37,060 nt of DNA from Anaerovibrio slackiae. GTDB taxonomy: Bacteria; Bacillota; Negativicutes; Selenomonadales; Selenomonadaceae. Position 1 is the stretch's first letter. Each line of letters opens with the position of its first letter. This document shows, piece by piece, positions 7,452 to 15,793 of this stretch. The translations under genes and the position numbers were made by a program. The stretch is taken from the NCBI RefSeq assembly GCF_009695585.1, contig NZ_VUNR01000029.1:1-37060 (forward strand), read 5' to 3'. The notes under the pieces were generated by a model that was not told the DNA's origin, did no database searches, and saw only the letters and a program-made list of their open reading frames with translations.

Positions 7452-7482
7452 GTTGCAGCCGGAGTGTGAGATTTACTATGAG
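7422..7482 (+). repeat. 31-bp imperfect tandem duplication at the HMA/ATPase junction
   Basis: The segment around 7428-7447 (CCGGAGTGTGAAATTTACTA) recurs 31 bases later (from 7459) with one change, GAA to GAG. The unit length is not a multiple of three, so the second copy is out of frame with the HMA gene. It supplies the sequence just upstream of the ATPase start candidates, including a GGAG at 7461-7464. Confidence 0.75.
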
Positions 7483-7513
7483 CAGACGTATATCTATAAC
7501 CATTCTTGAGGGG

Positions 7514-9400
7514 ATGAATGATAAGCAGAAAAAATCCCTGGCGCGTATTCTCCTTACCGCCCTGCTGCTGATAGCCCTGCAATTTGTTCCTGCTACAGGC
7601 ATGGGGCAGATGGCTTTGTACCTGGTGCCATATCTTTTGATCGCCTATGATATACTGGGCAAGGCAGTGCGGGGCATACGGAACGGTCAGGTTTTTGATG
7701 AGAATTTTTTGATGGCGGTGGCTTCTATCGGTGCTTTTCTGCTGGCGGTTTACGACCAGAGCGGTGACTGCCTGGAAGCTGTTGCCGTGGTGCTGTTCTA
7801 TCAGGTGGGAGAGCTTTTTGAAAGCTATGCCGTGGGCAGGAGCCGCCGGAATATCAGTGAGCTGATGGACATTCGGCCGGATTATGCCAATATTGAGCGT
7901 GGCGGTGAGCTGGTGCGGATTGCCCCGGATGAGGTGGAGATTGGCAGTGTGATTGTGGTGCAGCCAGGCGAAAAAATCCCTTTGGATGGCATAGTGCTGG
8001 AGGGGAGCAGCATGCTGAACTCTGTAGCCCTGACAGGTGAAAGCCAGCCAAGAGAGGTGACGGCAGGGCAGGAGGTCATCAGCGGCTGCATCAACATGAC
8101 AGGTGTTTTGCACATAAAGACTACCAAGGAATTTGAGGAGTCCACAGTTTCCAAAATCCTCTCACTAGTGGAGGAAGCCAGCTCCCACAAGTCCAAATCC
8201 GAGGCATTTATTGCCAAATTTGCCCGTGTCTATACGCCGTTGGTCTGCTATAGTGCATTGGCACTGGCAATTTTACCGCCGCTTATCAATAGATTTGCGC
8301 TGGGAATGGCGATGGAATGGCATGTGTGGATATACCGCGCCCTTTTGTTCCTGGTTATCAGCTGTCCGTGTGCCCTGGTCATAAGCGTGCCTTTGAGCTT
8401 TTTTGCGGGAATTGGGGGTGCCAGCAGGGAGGGTATCCTCATCAAGGGCTCCAACTATCTGGAAACCCTTGCCAAGGTCAAATATGTAGTATTTGACAAG
8501 ACAGGCACCCTGACTCACGGTGTCTTTGCTGTTTCGGATGTGCATCATAACACGCTGGAGCGGGAGCGGCTGCTGGAGTATGCGGCATTAGCAGAATGTG
8601 CCTCTTCACACCCCATCAGCAGGAGCCTGCAGGAGGCTTATGGCAGCAAAATTGATCGCAGCCGCGTCAGCGAGATTCAGGAAATCAGCGGTCATGGCAT
8701 CATGGCAAGGGTAGATGGCAGCCAGGTGGCTGTGGGCAACGAAAAACTAATGGCAAAGCAGGGAATCAGTGCCATTCCTTGCAGGAGCGGCGGCACAATT
8801 ATCCATGTGGCCATTGATGGCAGCTATGCCGGTCATATTGTCATTGCAGATGTAATAAAGGTGCAATCCGCAGAAGCAGTGGCAGAGCTTCGGTCGGCAG
8901 GTGTCAGGAAGCTGGTTATGCTGACAGGTGATGGCAGTCAGGCAGCTCAGCAGGTGGCAGAAAAATTGCGGCTGGACGAAGTGCACAGCGAGCTGCTGCC
9001 CTCCGACAAGGTTGCTCAGGTGGAAAGGCTCCTTGCTGAGAAGCCGGAGCAGGAAAAGCTTGCCTTTGTCGGTGATGGCATCAATGATGCCCCGGTACTG
9101 ACACGGGCGGATGTGGGCATTGCCATGGGAGCGATGGGTTCGGATGCCGCCATTGAGGCGGCGGATGTGGTGCTGATGGATGATAATCCGCGGCAGGTTG
9201 CCAAGGCGGTCAGGCTTGCCCGCCGGTGCATGGGGATTGTGTATCAGAACATCGCACTGGCACTGGGGATAAAATTCATCTGCCTGGCATTGGGCGCCGT
9301 GGGCATTGCCAACATGTGGCTGGCGATTTTTGCCGATGTAGGGGTGCTGGTGATTGCCGTCCTCAATGCCATCAGGGCCTTGCAGGTACAAAATGTATAA
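7514..9400 (+). CDS. P1B-type heavy-metal efflux ATPase (Cd/Zn/Pb class)
   Basis: About 628 residues of a P1B-type ATPase, which pumps soft metal ions out of the cytoplasm across the inner membrane at the cost of ATP. Visible motifs in order: TGES of the actuator domain near residue 175, SCPCALVISVP (the Cys-Pro-Cys transport site) near 283, the phosphorylation site DKTGTLT near 328, SSHPIS (the His-Pro of the nucleotide domain), and GDGINDAPVL near 520. CPC followed by ALVISVPLSFF is characteristic of Zn/Cd/Pb pumps (P1B-2) rather than copper pumps. There is no N-terminal HMA domain; the preceding 72-residue gene supplies one separately. The start is uncertain: MNDKQKKSLARIL (7514) fits the usual family start, while ATG 7478 would add 12 residues and has GGAG 13 bases upstream. 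Confidence 0.92.
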   Translation: MNDKQKKSLARILLTALLLIALQFVPATGMGQMALYLVPYLLIAYDILGKAVRGIRNGQVFDENFLMAVASIGAFLLAVYDQSGDCLEAVAVVLFYQVGELFESYAVGRSRRNISELMDIRPDYANIERGGELVRIAPDEVEIGSVIVVQPGEKIPLDGIVLEGSSMLNSVALTGESQPREVTAGQEVISGCINMTGVLHIKTTKEFEESTVSKILSLVEEASSHKSKSEAFIAKFARVYTPLVCYSALALAILPPLINRFALGMAMEWHVWIYRALLFLVISCPCALVISVPLSFFAGIGGASREGILIKGSNYLETLAKVKYVVFDKTGTLTHGVFAVSDVHHNTLERERLLEYAALAECASSHPISRSLQEAYGSKIDRSRVSEIQEISGHGIMARVDGSQVAVGNEKLMAKQGISAIPCRSGGTIIHVAIDGSYAGHIVIADVIKVQSAEAVAELRSAGVRKLVMLTGDGSQAAQQVAEKLRLDEVHSELLPSDKVAQVERLLAEKPEQEKLAFVGDGINDAPVLTRADVGIAMGAMGSDAAIEAADVVLMDDNPRQVAKAVRLARRCMGIVYQNIALALGIKFICLALGAVGIANMWLAIFADVGVLVIAVLNAIRALQVQNV

Positions 9401-9424
9401 GCAACCTAAAGCTTGCAGAAAAAT

Positions 9425-9476
9425 ACGCTGTCAGCCTGGTTCCCGCTTTTGGGAAGCCACGGCTGGCAGCGTTTTA
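9425..9476. terminator. Bidirectional terminator between the ATPase and the symporter
   Basis: ACGCTGTCAGCC (9425-9436) pairs with GGCTGGCAGCGT (9461-9472), with an inner TTCCC/GGGAA stem. It is followed by TTTT on the plus strand and ATTTTT on the minus strand, and sits between two convergent genes. Confidence 0.82.
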
Positions 9477-9484
9477 GCTTGTAC

Positions 9485-9511
9485 CGATTATATCGACTAT
9501 ATCGATTATAC
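9485..9511. repeat. Three tandem 9-bp units
   Basis: CGATTATAT, CGACTATAT and CGATTATAC follow one another at 9485-9511, and a partial fourth unit follows. The tract lies in the convergent gap between the ATPase and the symporter and encodes nothing evident. Confidence 0.7.
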
Positions 9512-9532
9512 TGATTGTTTTATGCAGGCAGG

Positions 9533-10729
9533 TTATCTGCCCTTTTCAGTTTCGTTTATGACGCAGGTTACGGCAGCATCGCCGGTAATATTGACGGTGG
9601 TGCGGAACATATCAAGGATACGGTCGATACCTGCTACCAGGGCCAGTCCCTCCATAGGAAGGCCTACGGACAGCAGCACCATGGACAGCATGATGAGCCC
9701 TGCACCCGGCACACCGGCAGTACCGATGGAAGCCAGGGTACCGGTCATGACGATCATGCCCATCTGTCCTGCGGTTAGGTCAATGCCGTACACATTGGCA
9801 ATAAACAGGGAGCAGATGCCCATGTAGATGGCAGTACCGTCCATGTTTATGGTAGCACCCAGCGGCAGCACGAAGGAAGACACATCACGGGAGCAGCCCA
9901 GCTTCTCCTGGCAATTCTTCATGTTGATCGGCAGGGTTGCTGCAGAAGAACAGGTGGTGAAGGCAATCAGCATTGCCTCGGTCATGCCCTTGAAGAATTT
10001 CACAGGGGAATGACCGCCCCACACCTGTGCCATAGTGGAATAGATGCCCACCGCATGAATGGCGGAGCCGATAGCCATGCAGGCGATTACTGACAGCAGA
10101 GGCAGCAGCACCTTCGGGCCATTGGCAGCCACAACAGGCAGCAGCAGGCAGAATACGCCGATAGGAGCCAGGCTCATAACGATGTTGATAATCTTGTAGC
10201 TAACCTCGGCAGCTGCATCGAACCAGTCGATGAGGATCTGCGCCTTCTTGCCGCCTACCTGCAGGATGCCCACGCCTACGAACAGGGCAAAGATGATGAT
10301 AGGCAGGATGTCAGCCTTGGCCATGGAGGCTACAGGATTGGTAGGAATCATGGCAACCAGCACCTGCATGATGGACGGTGCTTCCTTGACCTTTACTGCC
10401 TCGCCGGCAGCCATCTCCAGGCCGATGCCCGGATGTCCCACGCCTGCTACGGCAAAGCCGATAAGGATAGCGATTGCCGTGGTGCAGAGATAAATCAGGA
10501 TGGTCTTGATACCGATGCGCCCCAGTTTTTTCAGGTCACCCAGGCTGGTCATGCCCACAACCAGCGATGTGAATACCACCGGCACGATGACCATCTTGAT
10601 CAGGTTGATGAACATAGTACCGATAGGGGCAATCCACCATTTGATGAACGGCAGCCCCTCAGCACCTGCTATCAATCCCACGATAACGGACAATACCAGG
10701 GAAATTAGGATTTTTACTGACAGATTCAT
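9533..10729 (-). CDS. Dicarboxylate/amino acid:cation symporter (DAACS/SDF family)
   Basis: A 398-residue inner-membrane transporter of the DctA/GltP (glutamate-aspartate and C4-dicarboxylate) family, which takes up substrate with Na+ or H+. Family signatures are the serine-rich re-entrant loop TTCSSAATLPINM and, about 30 residues later, NMDGTAIYMG, which holds cation and substrate ligands. The remaining length is hydrophobic with the expected eight helices. AAGGAGGAG lies just upstream of the ATG at 10729. Sequence does not settle whether the substrate is glutamate/aspartate, succinate or serine. An AAGGGATA-type inverted repeat at 10778-10793 (GGGATA/TATCCC) upstream is a possible regulator site. 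Confidence 0.9.
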   Translation of the reverse strand: MNLSVKILISLVLSVIVGLIAGAEGLPFIKWWIAPIGTMFINLIKMVIVPVVFTSLVVGMTSLGDLKKLGRIGIKTILIYLCTTAIAILIGFAVAGVGHPGIGLEMAAGEAVKVKEAPSIMQVLVAMIPTNPVASMAKADILPIIIFALFVGVGILQVGGKKAQILIDWFDAAAEVSYKIINIVMSLAPIGVFCLLLPVVAANGPKVLLPLLSVIACMAIGSAIHAVGIYSTMAQVWGGHSPVKFFKGMTEAMLIAFTTCSSAATLPINMKNCQEKLGCSRDVSSFVLPLGATINMDGTAIYMGICSLFIANVYGIDLTAGQMGMIVMTGTLASIGTAGVPGAGLIMLSMVLLSVGLPMEGLALVAGIDRILDMFRTTVNITGDAAVTCVINETEKGR

Positions 10730-10777
10730 AATACTCTCCTCCTTTTTGTGAATTTTTATTTATGAATCCTACAAAAA

Positions 10778-10793
10778 GGGATAAAAATATCCC
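10778..10793 (-). promoter_or_regulatory. Short inverted repeat upstream of the symporter gene
   Basis: GGGATA (10778-10783) and TATCCC (10788-10793) flank AAAA in the upstream region of the minus-strand symporter gene. This could be an operator; no clear promoter boxes were found around it. Confidence 0.3.
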
Positions 10794-10811
10794 CTTTCAT
10801 TGCTAAAGTAT

Positions 10812-10849
10812 GCCACAGCCAAGGCAGAGCATGGCGTTGGCTGTGTGGC
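10812..10849 (-). terminator. Hairpin after the four-helix membrane protein gene
   Basis: GCCACAGCCAA (10812-10822) pairs with TTGGCTGTGTGGC (10837-10849) apart from one bulged base. On the minus strand it follows the stop of the gene at 10872-11369, but the following T-run is weak (ACTTTAG). Confidence 0.5.
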
Positions 10850-10871
10850 AGGAAAGCAACAGCAGCGCCGC

Positions 10872-11369
10872 TTAGAGGAAAAATGAGGATACCACAGTAA
10901 ACAGTGCCAGCTGCAAAGCTATGGTGAATTTGGTAATAGCGGACAGCATGGCAAGCGTCTTTGTATTTGGCTCGTTCATGTCGATCCAGCGGCGCAGCAC
11001 ATCCGGCTTGTCCTCCAGCTTCTTGATAGCAGAGCTGATGCGGACAGTGTAGCGCATGGCAATAGTCTGGTCTGTGATAAACACACAGGCACAGGCGAAA
11101 AAGAACATGATGCGGTAGAGAATGCCGTTTACATTCACATAGGCATGGTAATAGGCAAGGTAAAAGCCCATGATATCGATGGCAAGCATGCCTATGCCGA
11201 AGATAACAATCATCTTGGCGATGGCGGCAGGGGGAATAAAGCGTTCCATTTCCATCAGCTCATCAAAGAAGTCCCTGTCCTCCTCGTCCAAATCCTTTTT
11301 CAAGGTAATGAACAGGCTGTAGCCGGACAAGCATAGCCAGAAAATTGCAAACAAATATACTTCAGTCAA
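10872..11369 (-). CDS. Unrecognised inner-membrane protein, four predicted helices
   Basis: A 165-residue hydrophobic protein of unknown function. Four membrane segments are visible: residues about 3-22 (VYLFAIFWLCLSGYSLFITL), a second centred on MIVIFGIGMLAIDIMGFYLAY, a third on YRIMFFFACACVFIT, and a C-terminal one ending AVVSSFFL-like in LFTVVSSFFL. A charged stretch KKDLDEEDRDFFDELMEMER separates the first two. The start is TTG at 11369, not an upstream ATG: AAAGGAGAG lies six bases before the TTG, whereas a longer reading would begin inside the promoter, where a TATAAT is visible at about 11395-11400. It reads in the same direction as the symporter downstream but is separated from it by a hairpin. 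Confidence 0.65.
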   Translation of the reverse strand: MTEVYLFAIFWLCLSGYSLFITLKKDLDEEDRDFFDELMEMERFIPPAAIAKMIVIFGIGMLAIDIMGFYLAYYHAYVNVNGILYRIMFFFACACVFITDQTIAMRYTVRISSAIKKLEDKPDVLRRWIDMNEPNTKTLAMLSAITKFTIALQLALFTVVSSFFL

Positions 11370-11502
11370 GTTAATCTCTCCTTTTCTATGTATAATATTA
11401 TAACCGATATTTATGAAAAAGTACACTCACAAGAGAAAATCTGCTTAAGAATCTTAGGAAGAATATTTTTCCCGATTATATGAGGATTTTTTCAACTTAT
11501 AA

Positions 11503-11531
11503 TTGAATTTATACTGACAAAAGGATAAAAT
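11503..11531 (+). promoter_or_regulatory. Promoter of ldh
   Basis: TTGAAT (11503-11508), a 17-base spacer and TAAAAT (11526-11531) lie 46 bases before the ldh start. The region between 11370 and 11576 holds no gene. Confidence 0.65.
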
Positions 11532-11576
11532 ATAAATATCAGTTATTGCTGTTAGGTTAGGATAGGAGGATGTTCA

Positions 11577-12530
11577 ATGAGTCAGAGTGTTAATGCAAGA
11601 AAAGTAGCTATTGTTGGGTGCGGCTTTGTAGGTTCTGCTGCTGCCTTTACCCTGATGCAGAGCAAGCTGTTTTCCGAGATGGTGCTGCTGGATGCCAATA
11701 CGGAAAAGGCAGAGGGCGAGGCAATGGATATTGCCCATGGCATTTCCTTTGCAGGCCAGATGAAGATTTATGCAGGCGGCTATGATGATATCGCCGATGC
11801 AGCCGTGATTGTGGTAACTGCCGGTGCCAACCAGAAGCCGAACGAAACCAGGCTGGATCTGGTGCACAAGAACGTAAATATTTTCAAGAGCATTATTCCT
11901 GAGATTGCCAAGAGGGATTTCAAGGGGATTCTGCTGATTGTGGCAAATCCGGTGGATATCCTGACCTATGTGGCAGTAAAGCTCAGCGGCCTGCCTGAGA
12001 ACCGGGTTATCGGCTCCGGCACCGTGCTGGATACAGCAAGGCTGAAGTATGCTCTCAGCGAGCACCTGGAGGTGGACAGCCGCAACGTTCATTCCTTTAT
12101 TATCGGTGAGCATGGTGATAGCGAGATTGCCGCCTGGAGCAGTGCCAACGTATCCGGCGTTCCTCTGAATACATTCTGTGAGATGCGTGGTCATTTCAAT
12201 CATGAGAAGTCCATGGAGGCAATTGCTGAGAAGGTAAAGAACAGCGCCTATGAGATCATCTCCAAGAAGCATGCCACCTACTACGGCGTTGCCATGGCAG
12301 TAAAGAGGATTTGCGAGTGCATTGTCCGTGACGAAAAGTCCATCCTGCCGGTATCCTCCATGATGCATGGCAATTACGGCATCGATGATATTTCCCTGAG
12401 CATGCCTGGCATCGTAGGTGCCAACGGCATTGAGACGCTGATTCCGATTTCTTTGGATGAGACGGAAACTGCCAAGCTGCAGGAGTCTGCCAGGATGCTG
12501 AAGGAGATTGCTGCCGGGCTGGATTTGTAA
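11577..12530 (+). CDS. ldh: L-lactate dehydrogenase
   Basis: A 317-residue NAD-dependent L-lactate dehydrogenase, which interconverts pyruvate and L-lactate and regenerates NAD+ in fermentation. The Rossmann signature VAIVGCGFVGSAAAFTLM opens the protein and an Asp follows at the end of the second strand (LLDAN). The specificity loop reads TAGANQKPNETRLDLV: Gln at the position that is Arg in malate dehydrogenases, so lactate dehydrogenase is favoured. The catalytic His is in IIGEHGDSE. TAGGAGGATG provides a strong ribosome binding site before the ATG at 11577. It has its own promoter and is followed by the tRNA-Leu promoter, so it appears to be monocistronic. Confidence 0.95.
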   Translation: MSQSVNARKVAIVGCGFVGSAAAFTLMQSKLFSEMVLLDANTEKAEGEAMDIAHGISFAGQMKIYAGGYDDIADAAVIVVTAGANQKPNETRLDLVHKNVNIFKSIIPEIAKRDFKGILLIVANPVDILTYVAVKLSGLPENRVIGSGTVLDTARLKYALSEHLEVDSRNVHSFIIGEHGDSEIAAWSSANVSGVPLNTFCEMRGHFNHEKSMEAIAEKVKNSAYEIISKKHATYYGVAMAVKRICECIVRDEKSILPVSSMMHGNYGIDDISLSMPGIVGANGIETLIPISLDETETAKLQESARMLKEIAAGLDL

Positions 12531-12584
12531 GATGCAGTGAGTGCCGGGGTTATTGGAACTGGACATGTAAAATAATACCGAGGT

Positions 12585-12613
12585 TTGACATCACAGTAAA
12601 TTTGTGCTATCCT
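12585..12613 (+). promoter_or_regulatory. Promoter of tRNA-Leu
   Basis: TTGACA (12585-12590), a 17-base spacer and TATCCT (12608-12613) place a start point a few bases before the tRNA at 12628. Confidence 0.75.
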
Positions 12614-12627
12614 ATTTAGGCTGATGT

Positions 12628-12712
12628 GCGGGCGTGGCGGAACTGGCAGACGCGCTGGACTTAGGATCCAGTGCCGCAAGGCGTGGAGGTTCGACCCCTC
12701 TCGTCCGCACCA
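12628..12712 (+). tRNA. tRNA-Leu (anticodon UAG)
   Basis: The acceptor arm GCGGGCG (12628-12634) pairs with CGTCCGC (12702-12708), with one G-T pair, and is followed by discriminator A and an encoded CCA (12710-12712). The anticodon arm is CTGGA-CTTAGGA-TCCAG, giving anticodon TAG, which reads CUA codons. TGGCGGAACTGGCAGACGCG is the usual leucine D-arm. The extra arm TGCCGCAAGGCG is long, as expected for this class II tRNA, and GGTTCGACCCC is the T-arm. Total length is 85 bases. Confidence 0.97.
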
Positions 12713-12774
12713 TATATGATGCTTGCACAGGTTTGTGTGTCAGTTAATATATGAAATAAATATGCAAAAATGCG

Positions 12775-13050
12775 ATGAAAAAGAGGAGTACCTGCTGCCG
12801 GGCAGTTCAGAGAGGGAAGCGTGAGGGTGAAAGCTTCCACTGGCGGAGCGGGGAAGGTAGCTTTGGAGCAGCCGGTCTGAAGGGTAAGTTGTTAATTGAT
12901 TGAATTATTAAGTTATCTGGTAGGTTCGGACGCCGGGCGGCGTTAAGCCAGTGAGCGTGGGCGGCTTTTCATCAGCCGTGCAAATTTAGGTGGTACCGCG
13001 GAAGATAGTCTCTTTCGTCCTTGTCAGTGAGGGCGAAAGGGACTTTTTGT
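12775..13050 (+). promoter_or_regulatory. T-box riboswitch leader of valS
   Basis: The 363-bp gap between tRNA-Leu and valS holds a T-box leader, which senses uncharged tRNA and permits read-through when its cognate aminoacyl-tRNA is scarce. The conserved T-box AGGTGGTACCGCG is at 12988-13000, and a terminator follows directly. The upstream part shows AGAGAGGG and GGGTGAAAGC, typical of Stem I. A GTA at 12857-12859 in GAAGGTAGC is a candidate valine specifier, but the loop was not folded. A weak TTGCAC/AATATA pair (12723-12728 and 12746-12751, 17 bases apart) may be the promoter; read-through from the tRNA gene is the alternative. Confidence 0.9.
13007..13048 (+). terminator. T-box-controlled terminator before valS
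   Basis: AGTCTCTTTCGTCC (13007-13020) pairs with GGGCGAAAGGGACT (13031-13044) with two G-T pairs over 14 bp, followed by TTTTTGTTTT. It lies seven bases after the T-box sequence, the arrangement needed for an antiterminator/terminator switch. Confidence 0.9.
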
Positions 13051-13075
13051 TTTATGTGAAGGAGTTTGAGAGATT

Positions 13076-15763
13076 ATGGACATGGAAAAGGAAAATATGG
13101 AAGAAAATAACATTCCCAAGGTTTATGACCCGAAAAGCTTTGAGAAGAAGTGGTATGGCTTCTGGGAGGAAAACAAGCTGTTTCATGCTGTAGTGGATGA
13201 GGAAAAGCAGCCTTATAGCATCGTGATTCCGCCACCAAATGTAACCGGCCAGCTGCACATGGGGCATGCCCTGGACAATACCTTGCAGGACATCCTGATT
13301 CGCTGGCGCCGCATGCAGGGCTACAATACCCTGTGGATGCCGGGCTGCGACCATGCCGGTATCGCCACCCAGGCCAAGGTGGAGGGGGCTCTCCGGGAGG
13401 AAGGCACCAACCGCTACGAGCTGGGCCGGGAGAAGTTCCTGGAGCGTGTATGGCAGTGGAAGGAAAAGTTCGGCAGCCGCATCATGAGCCAGCTGCGTTC
13501 CCTGGGTTCCTCTTTGGATTGGGACAGGGAGCGTTTTACCATGGACGAGGGCTGCTCCCGGGCTGTCCGGGAGGTTTTTGTCAGCCTGTATGAGAAGGGG
13601 CTTATCTATCAGGGGACACGCATTACCAACTGGTGCCCTGACTGCAACACCGCTATTTCTGACATCGAGGTGGAGCATGAGACCGAGGCCGGACATCTGT
13701 GGCACATCCGCTATCAGGTAAAGGGCGAGGACAAGTATGTGGAGGTTGCCACCACCCGTCCTGAGACCATGTTCGGCGATACCGGCGTGGCGGTAAATCC
13801 TGCTGATGAGCGTTATACGGATTTGGTGGGCAAGACCTTGATCCTGCCGGTAGTAAACCGTGAGATTCCGCTGTTTGCTGATGAGTACGTTGACTCCGCC
13901 TTTGGTACTGGTGCGGTAAAGGTTACCCCTGCCCATGACCCTAATGACTACGAGATGGGGCTCAGGCACAACCTTGAGCAGATAAAGGTTATCTCCAATA
14001 CCGGCAAGATGACCGAGGGTGCAGGCAAGTATGAGGGCATGGACCGCTACGAGTGCCGCAAGGCCTTGGTGAAGGAGCTGCAGGAGATTGGCGCCCTGGT
14101 ATCTATTGAGGATCATGAACATGCCGTAGGCCACTGCTCACGCTGTCACTCCACCATTGAGCCGATGATTTCCACCCAGTGGTTTGTAAAGATGGAATCC
14201 TTGGCAAAGCCTGCTGCCGAGGCGGTAAAGAACGGGGATATTAAATTTGTGCCGGAGCGTTTCACCAAGATTTACTGCAACTGGCTGGACAATATCCGCG
14301 ACTGGTGCATTTCCCGCCAGCTGTGGTGGGGACACCGCATCCCGGCCTGGTACTGCGATGACTGCGGCGAGACCATCGTTTCCCGTACCGATGTGGATGT
14401 CTGCCCGAAGTGCGGCGGCAGGCATCTCCGTCAGGATGAGGATGTGCTGGATACCTGGTTCAGCTCCGGACTGTGGCCTTTTGAAACCATGGGCTGGCCG
14501 GATGAGACACCTGAGCTGAAGCAGTTCTATCCTACCAGCACTCTAGTAACCGGCTATGACATTATCTTCTTCTGGGTGGCCCGCATGGTCATGATGGGGC
14601 TGGAATTTGGCAAGGATATTCCGTTCAAGACCGTGTACATCCACGGCCTGGTCCGGGATGAGCAGGGCAGGAAGATGTCCAAGTCCCTGGGCAACGGCAT
14701 TGACCCTGTTGAGGTTATCGACCAGTATGGCGCGGATACCCTGCGCTTTATGCTGATTACCGGCAATACCCCGGGCAATGATATGCGGTTTATCAATGAC
14801 AGGGTGGTTGCCACCAGAAACTTTGCCAACAAGCTGTGGAACGCTTCCCGTTTCATGCTGATGAATCTTGAGGGCTTTGACAAGGGCTTTGTGCCGGAGG
14901 AGGGGGATTATACCCTTGCCGACAAGTGGATTTTGTCACGCTTTGCCAAGACAGCCCAGGGGGTTACGGCAAACCTGGAGAAGTTTGAGCTGGGCGAGGC
15001 CGGCCGCCTGATTTATGAGTTTATCTGGAACGAGTTCTGCGACTGGTACATTGAGCTGGCAAAGGCACGGCTCTACGACAAGGAAAATATTCGTCCTCGC
15101 CAGACTGCCCAGTATGTCCTTGGCTATGTGCTGGAGCGCACCTTGCGCCTCCTGCATCCGTTCATGCCGTTTATTACCGAGGAAATATGGCAGCATATTC
15201 CTCATGATGGCATCAGCATCATGGTAGCTGAGTGGCCGGGCAATGACGAGGCAGGCCTTGCCAAGCTGGTAAATGATGGGGATGAGGCAGCTATGACCGC
15301 CATCATGGAGTCCATCAAGACCATCCGCGCCCTGCGCCTTGAGGTCAATGCGGCTCCGGGCAAAAAGAGCGAGGTAATCCTGAACTTTACCGATGAAAGG
15401 CTCAGGGAGGTATTTGCCGCCAATGAGGGCTATCTGACGGTGCTGGCTGCTGCCGAGCCTGTTACCATGCTGCCAGCCGGTGCTGAGAAGCCGGAAAATG
15501 CCATGACAGGCGTAGTAAACGGCGTGGAGATTTATCTGCCGCTGAAGGGCCTGATTGATGTGGAGAAGGAGACTGCCCGCCTGAACAAGGAGATGGCAAC
15601 CCTGGACAAGGAAATCAGCCGCCTGGAGAAGAAGCTGGGCAATCAGGGCTTTTTGGCCAAGGCACCTGCCGAGGTGGTAGCCGGTGAGCAGGAGAAGCTG
15701 AAGGGCTATCAGGAGAAGCAGAACGCGGTGAAGGAACGCCTGGCTTATTTGCAGAATATCTGA
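13076..15763 (+). CDS. valS: Valyl-tRNA synthetase
   Basis: An 895-residue class I aminoacyl-tRNA synthetase that charges tRNA-Val with valine. The ATP-binding HIGH motif is HMGH at residues 61-64, within [13 protein letters not shown], and the KMSKS loop is [13 protein letters not shown] near residue 533. The segment [19 protein letters not shown] is a family hallmark, followed by Cys pairs (CDDCGE and CPKCGG) that could bind zinc. The last 70 residues form the coiled-coil tRNA arm typical of ValS ([18 protein letters not shown]). The start at 13076 has GAAGGAG 11 bases upstream; ATG 13082 is also possible. Expression is governed by the T-box leader. folC follows 30 bp later and is probably in the same operon. 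Confidence 0.97.
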   Translation: MDMEKENMEENNIPKVYDPKSFEKKWYGFWEENKLFHAVVDEEKQPYSIVIPPPNVTGQLHMGHALDNTLQDILIRWRRMQGYNTLWMPGCDHAGIATQAKVEGALREEGTNRYELGREKFLERVWQWKEKFGSRIMSQLRSLGSSLDWDRERFTMDEGCSRAVREVFVSLYEKGLIYQGTRITNWCPDCNTAISDIEVEHETEAGHLWHIRYQVKGEDKYVEVATTRPETMFGDTGVAVNPADERYTDLVGKTLILPVVNREIPLFADEYVDSAFGTGAVKVTPAHDPNDYEMGLRHNLEQIKVISNTGKMTEGAGKYEGMDRYECRKALVKELQEIGALVSIEDHEHAVGHCSRCHSTIEPMISTQWFVKMESLAKPAAEAVKNGDIKFVPERFTKIYCNWLDNIRDWCISRQLWWGHRIPAWYCDDCGETIVSRTDVDVCPKCGGRHLRQDEDVLDTWFSSGLWPFETMGWPDETPELKQFYPTSTLVTGYDIIFFWVARMVMMGLEFGKDIPFKTVYIHGLVRDEQGRKMSKSLGNGIDPVEVIDQYGADTLRFMLITGNTPGNDMRFINDRVVATRNFANKLWNASRFMLMNLEGFDKGFVPEEGDYTLADKWILSRFAKTAQGVTANLEKFELGEAGRLIYEFIWNEFCDWYIELAKARLYDKENIRPRQTAQYVLGYVLERTLRLLHPFMPFITEEIWQHIPHDGISIMVAEWPGNDEAGLAKLVNDGDEAAMTAIMESIKTIRALRLEVNAAPGKKSEVILNFTDERLREVFAANEGYLTVLAAAEPVTMLPAGAEKPENAMTGVVNGVEIYLPLKGLIDVEKETARLNKEMATLDKEISRLEKKLGNQGFLAKAPAEVVAGEQEKLKGYQEKQNAVKERLAYLQNI

Positions 15764-15793
15764 TGGGAACCTGCGCTTTGGAGGTGAAAGGTT

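Noticed and set aside
9485-9511. CRISPR-like array
   Set aside because: The units are 9 bp, contiguous and without spacers, and no cas gene is present in the window.
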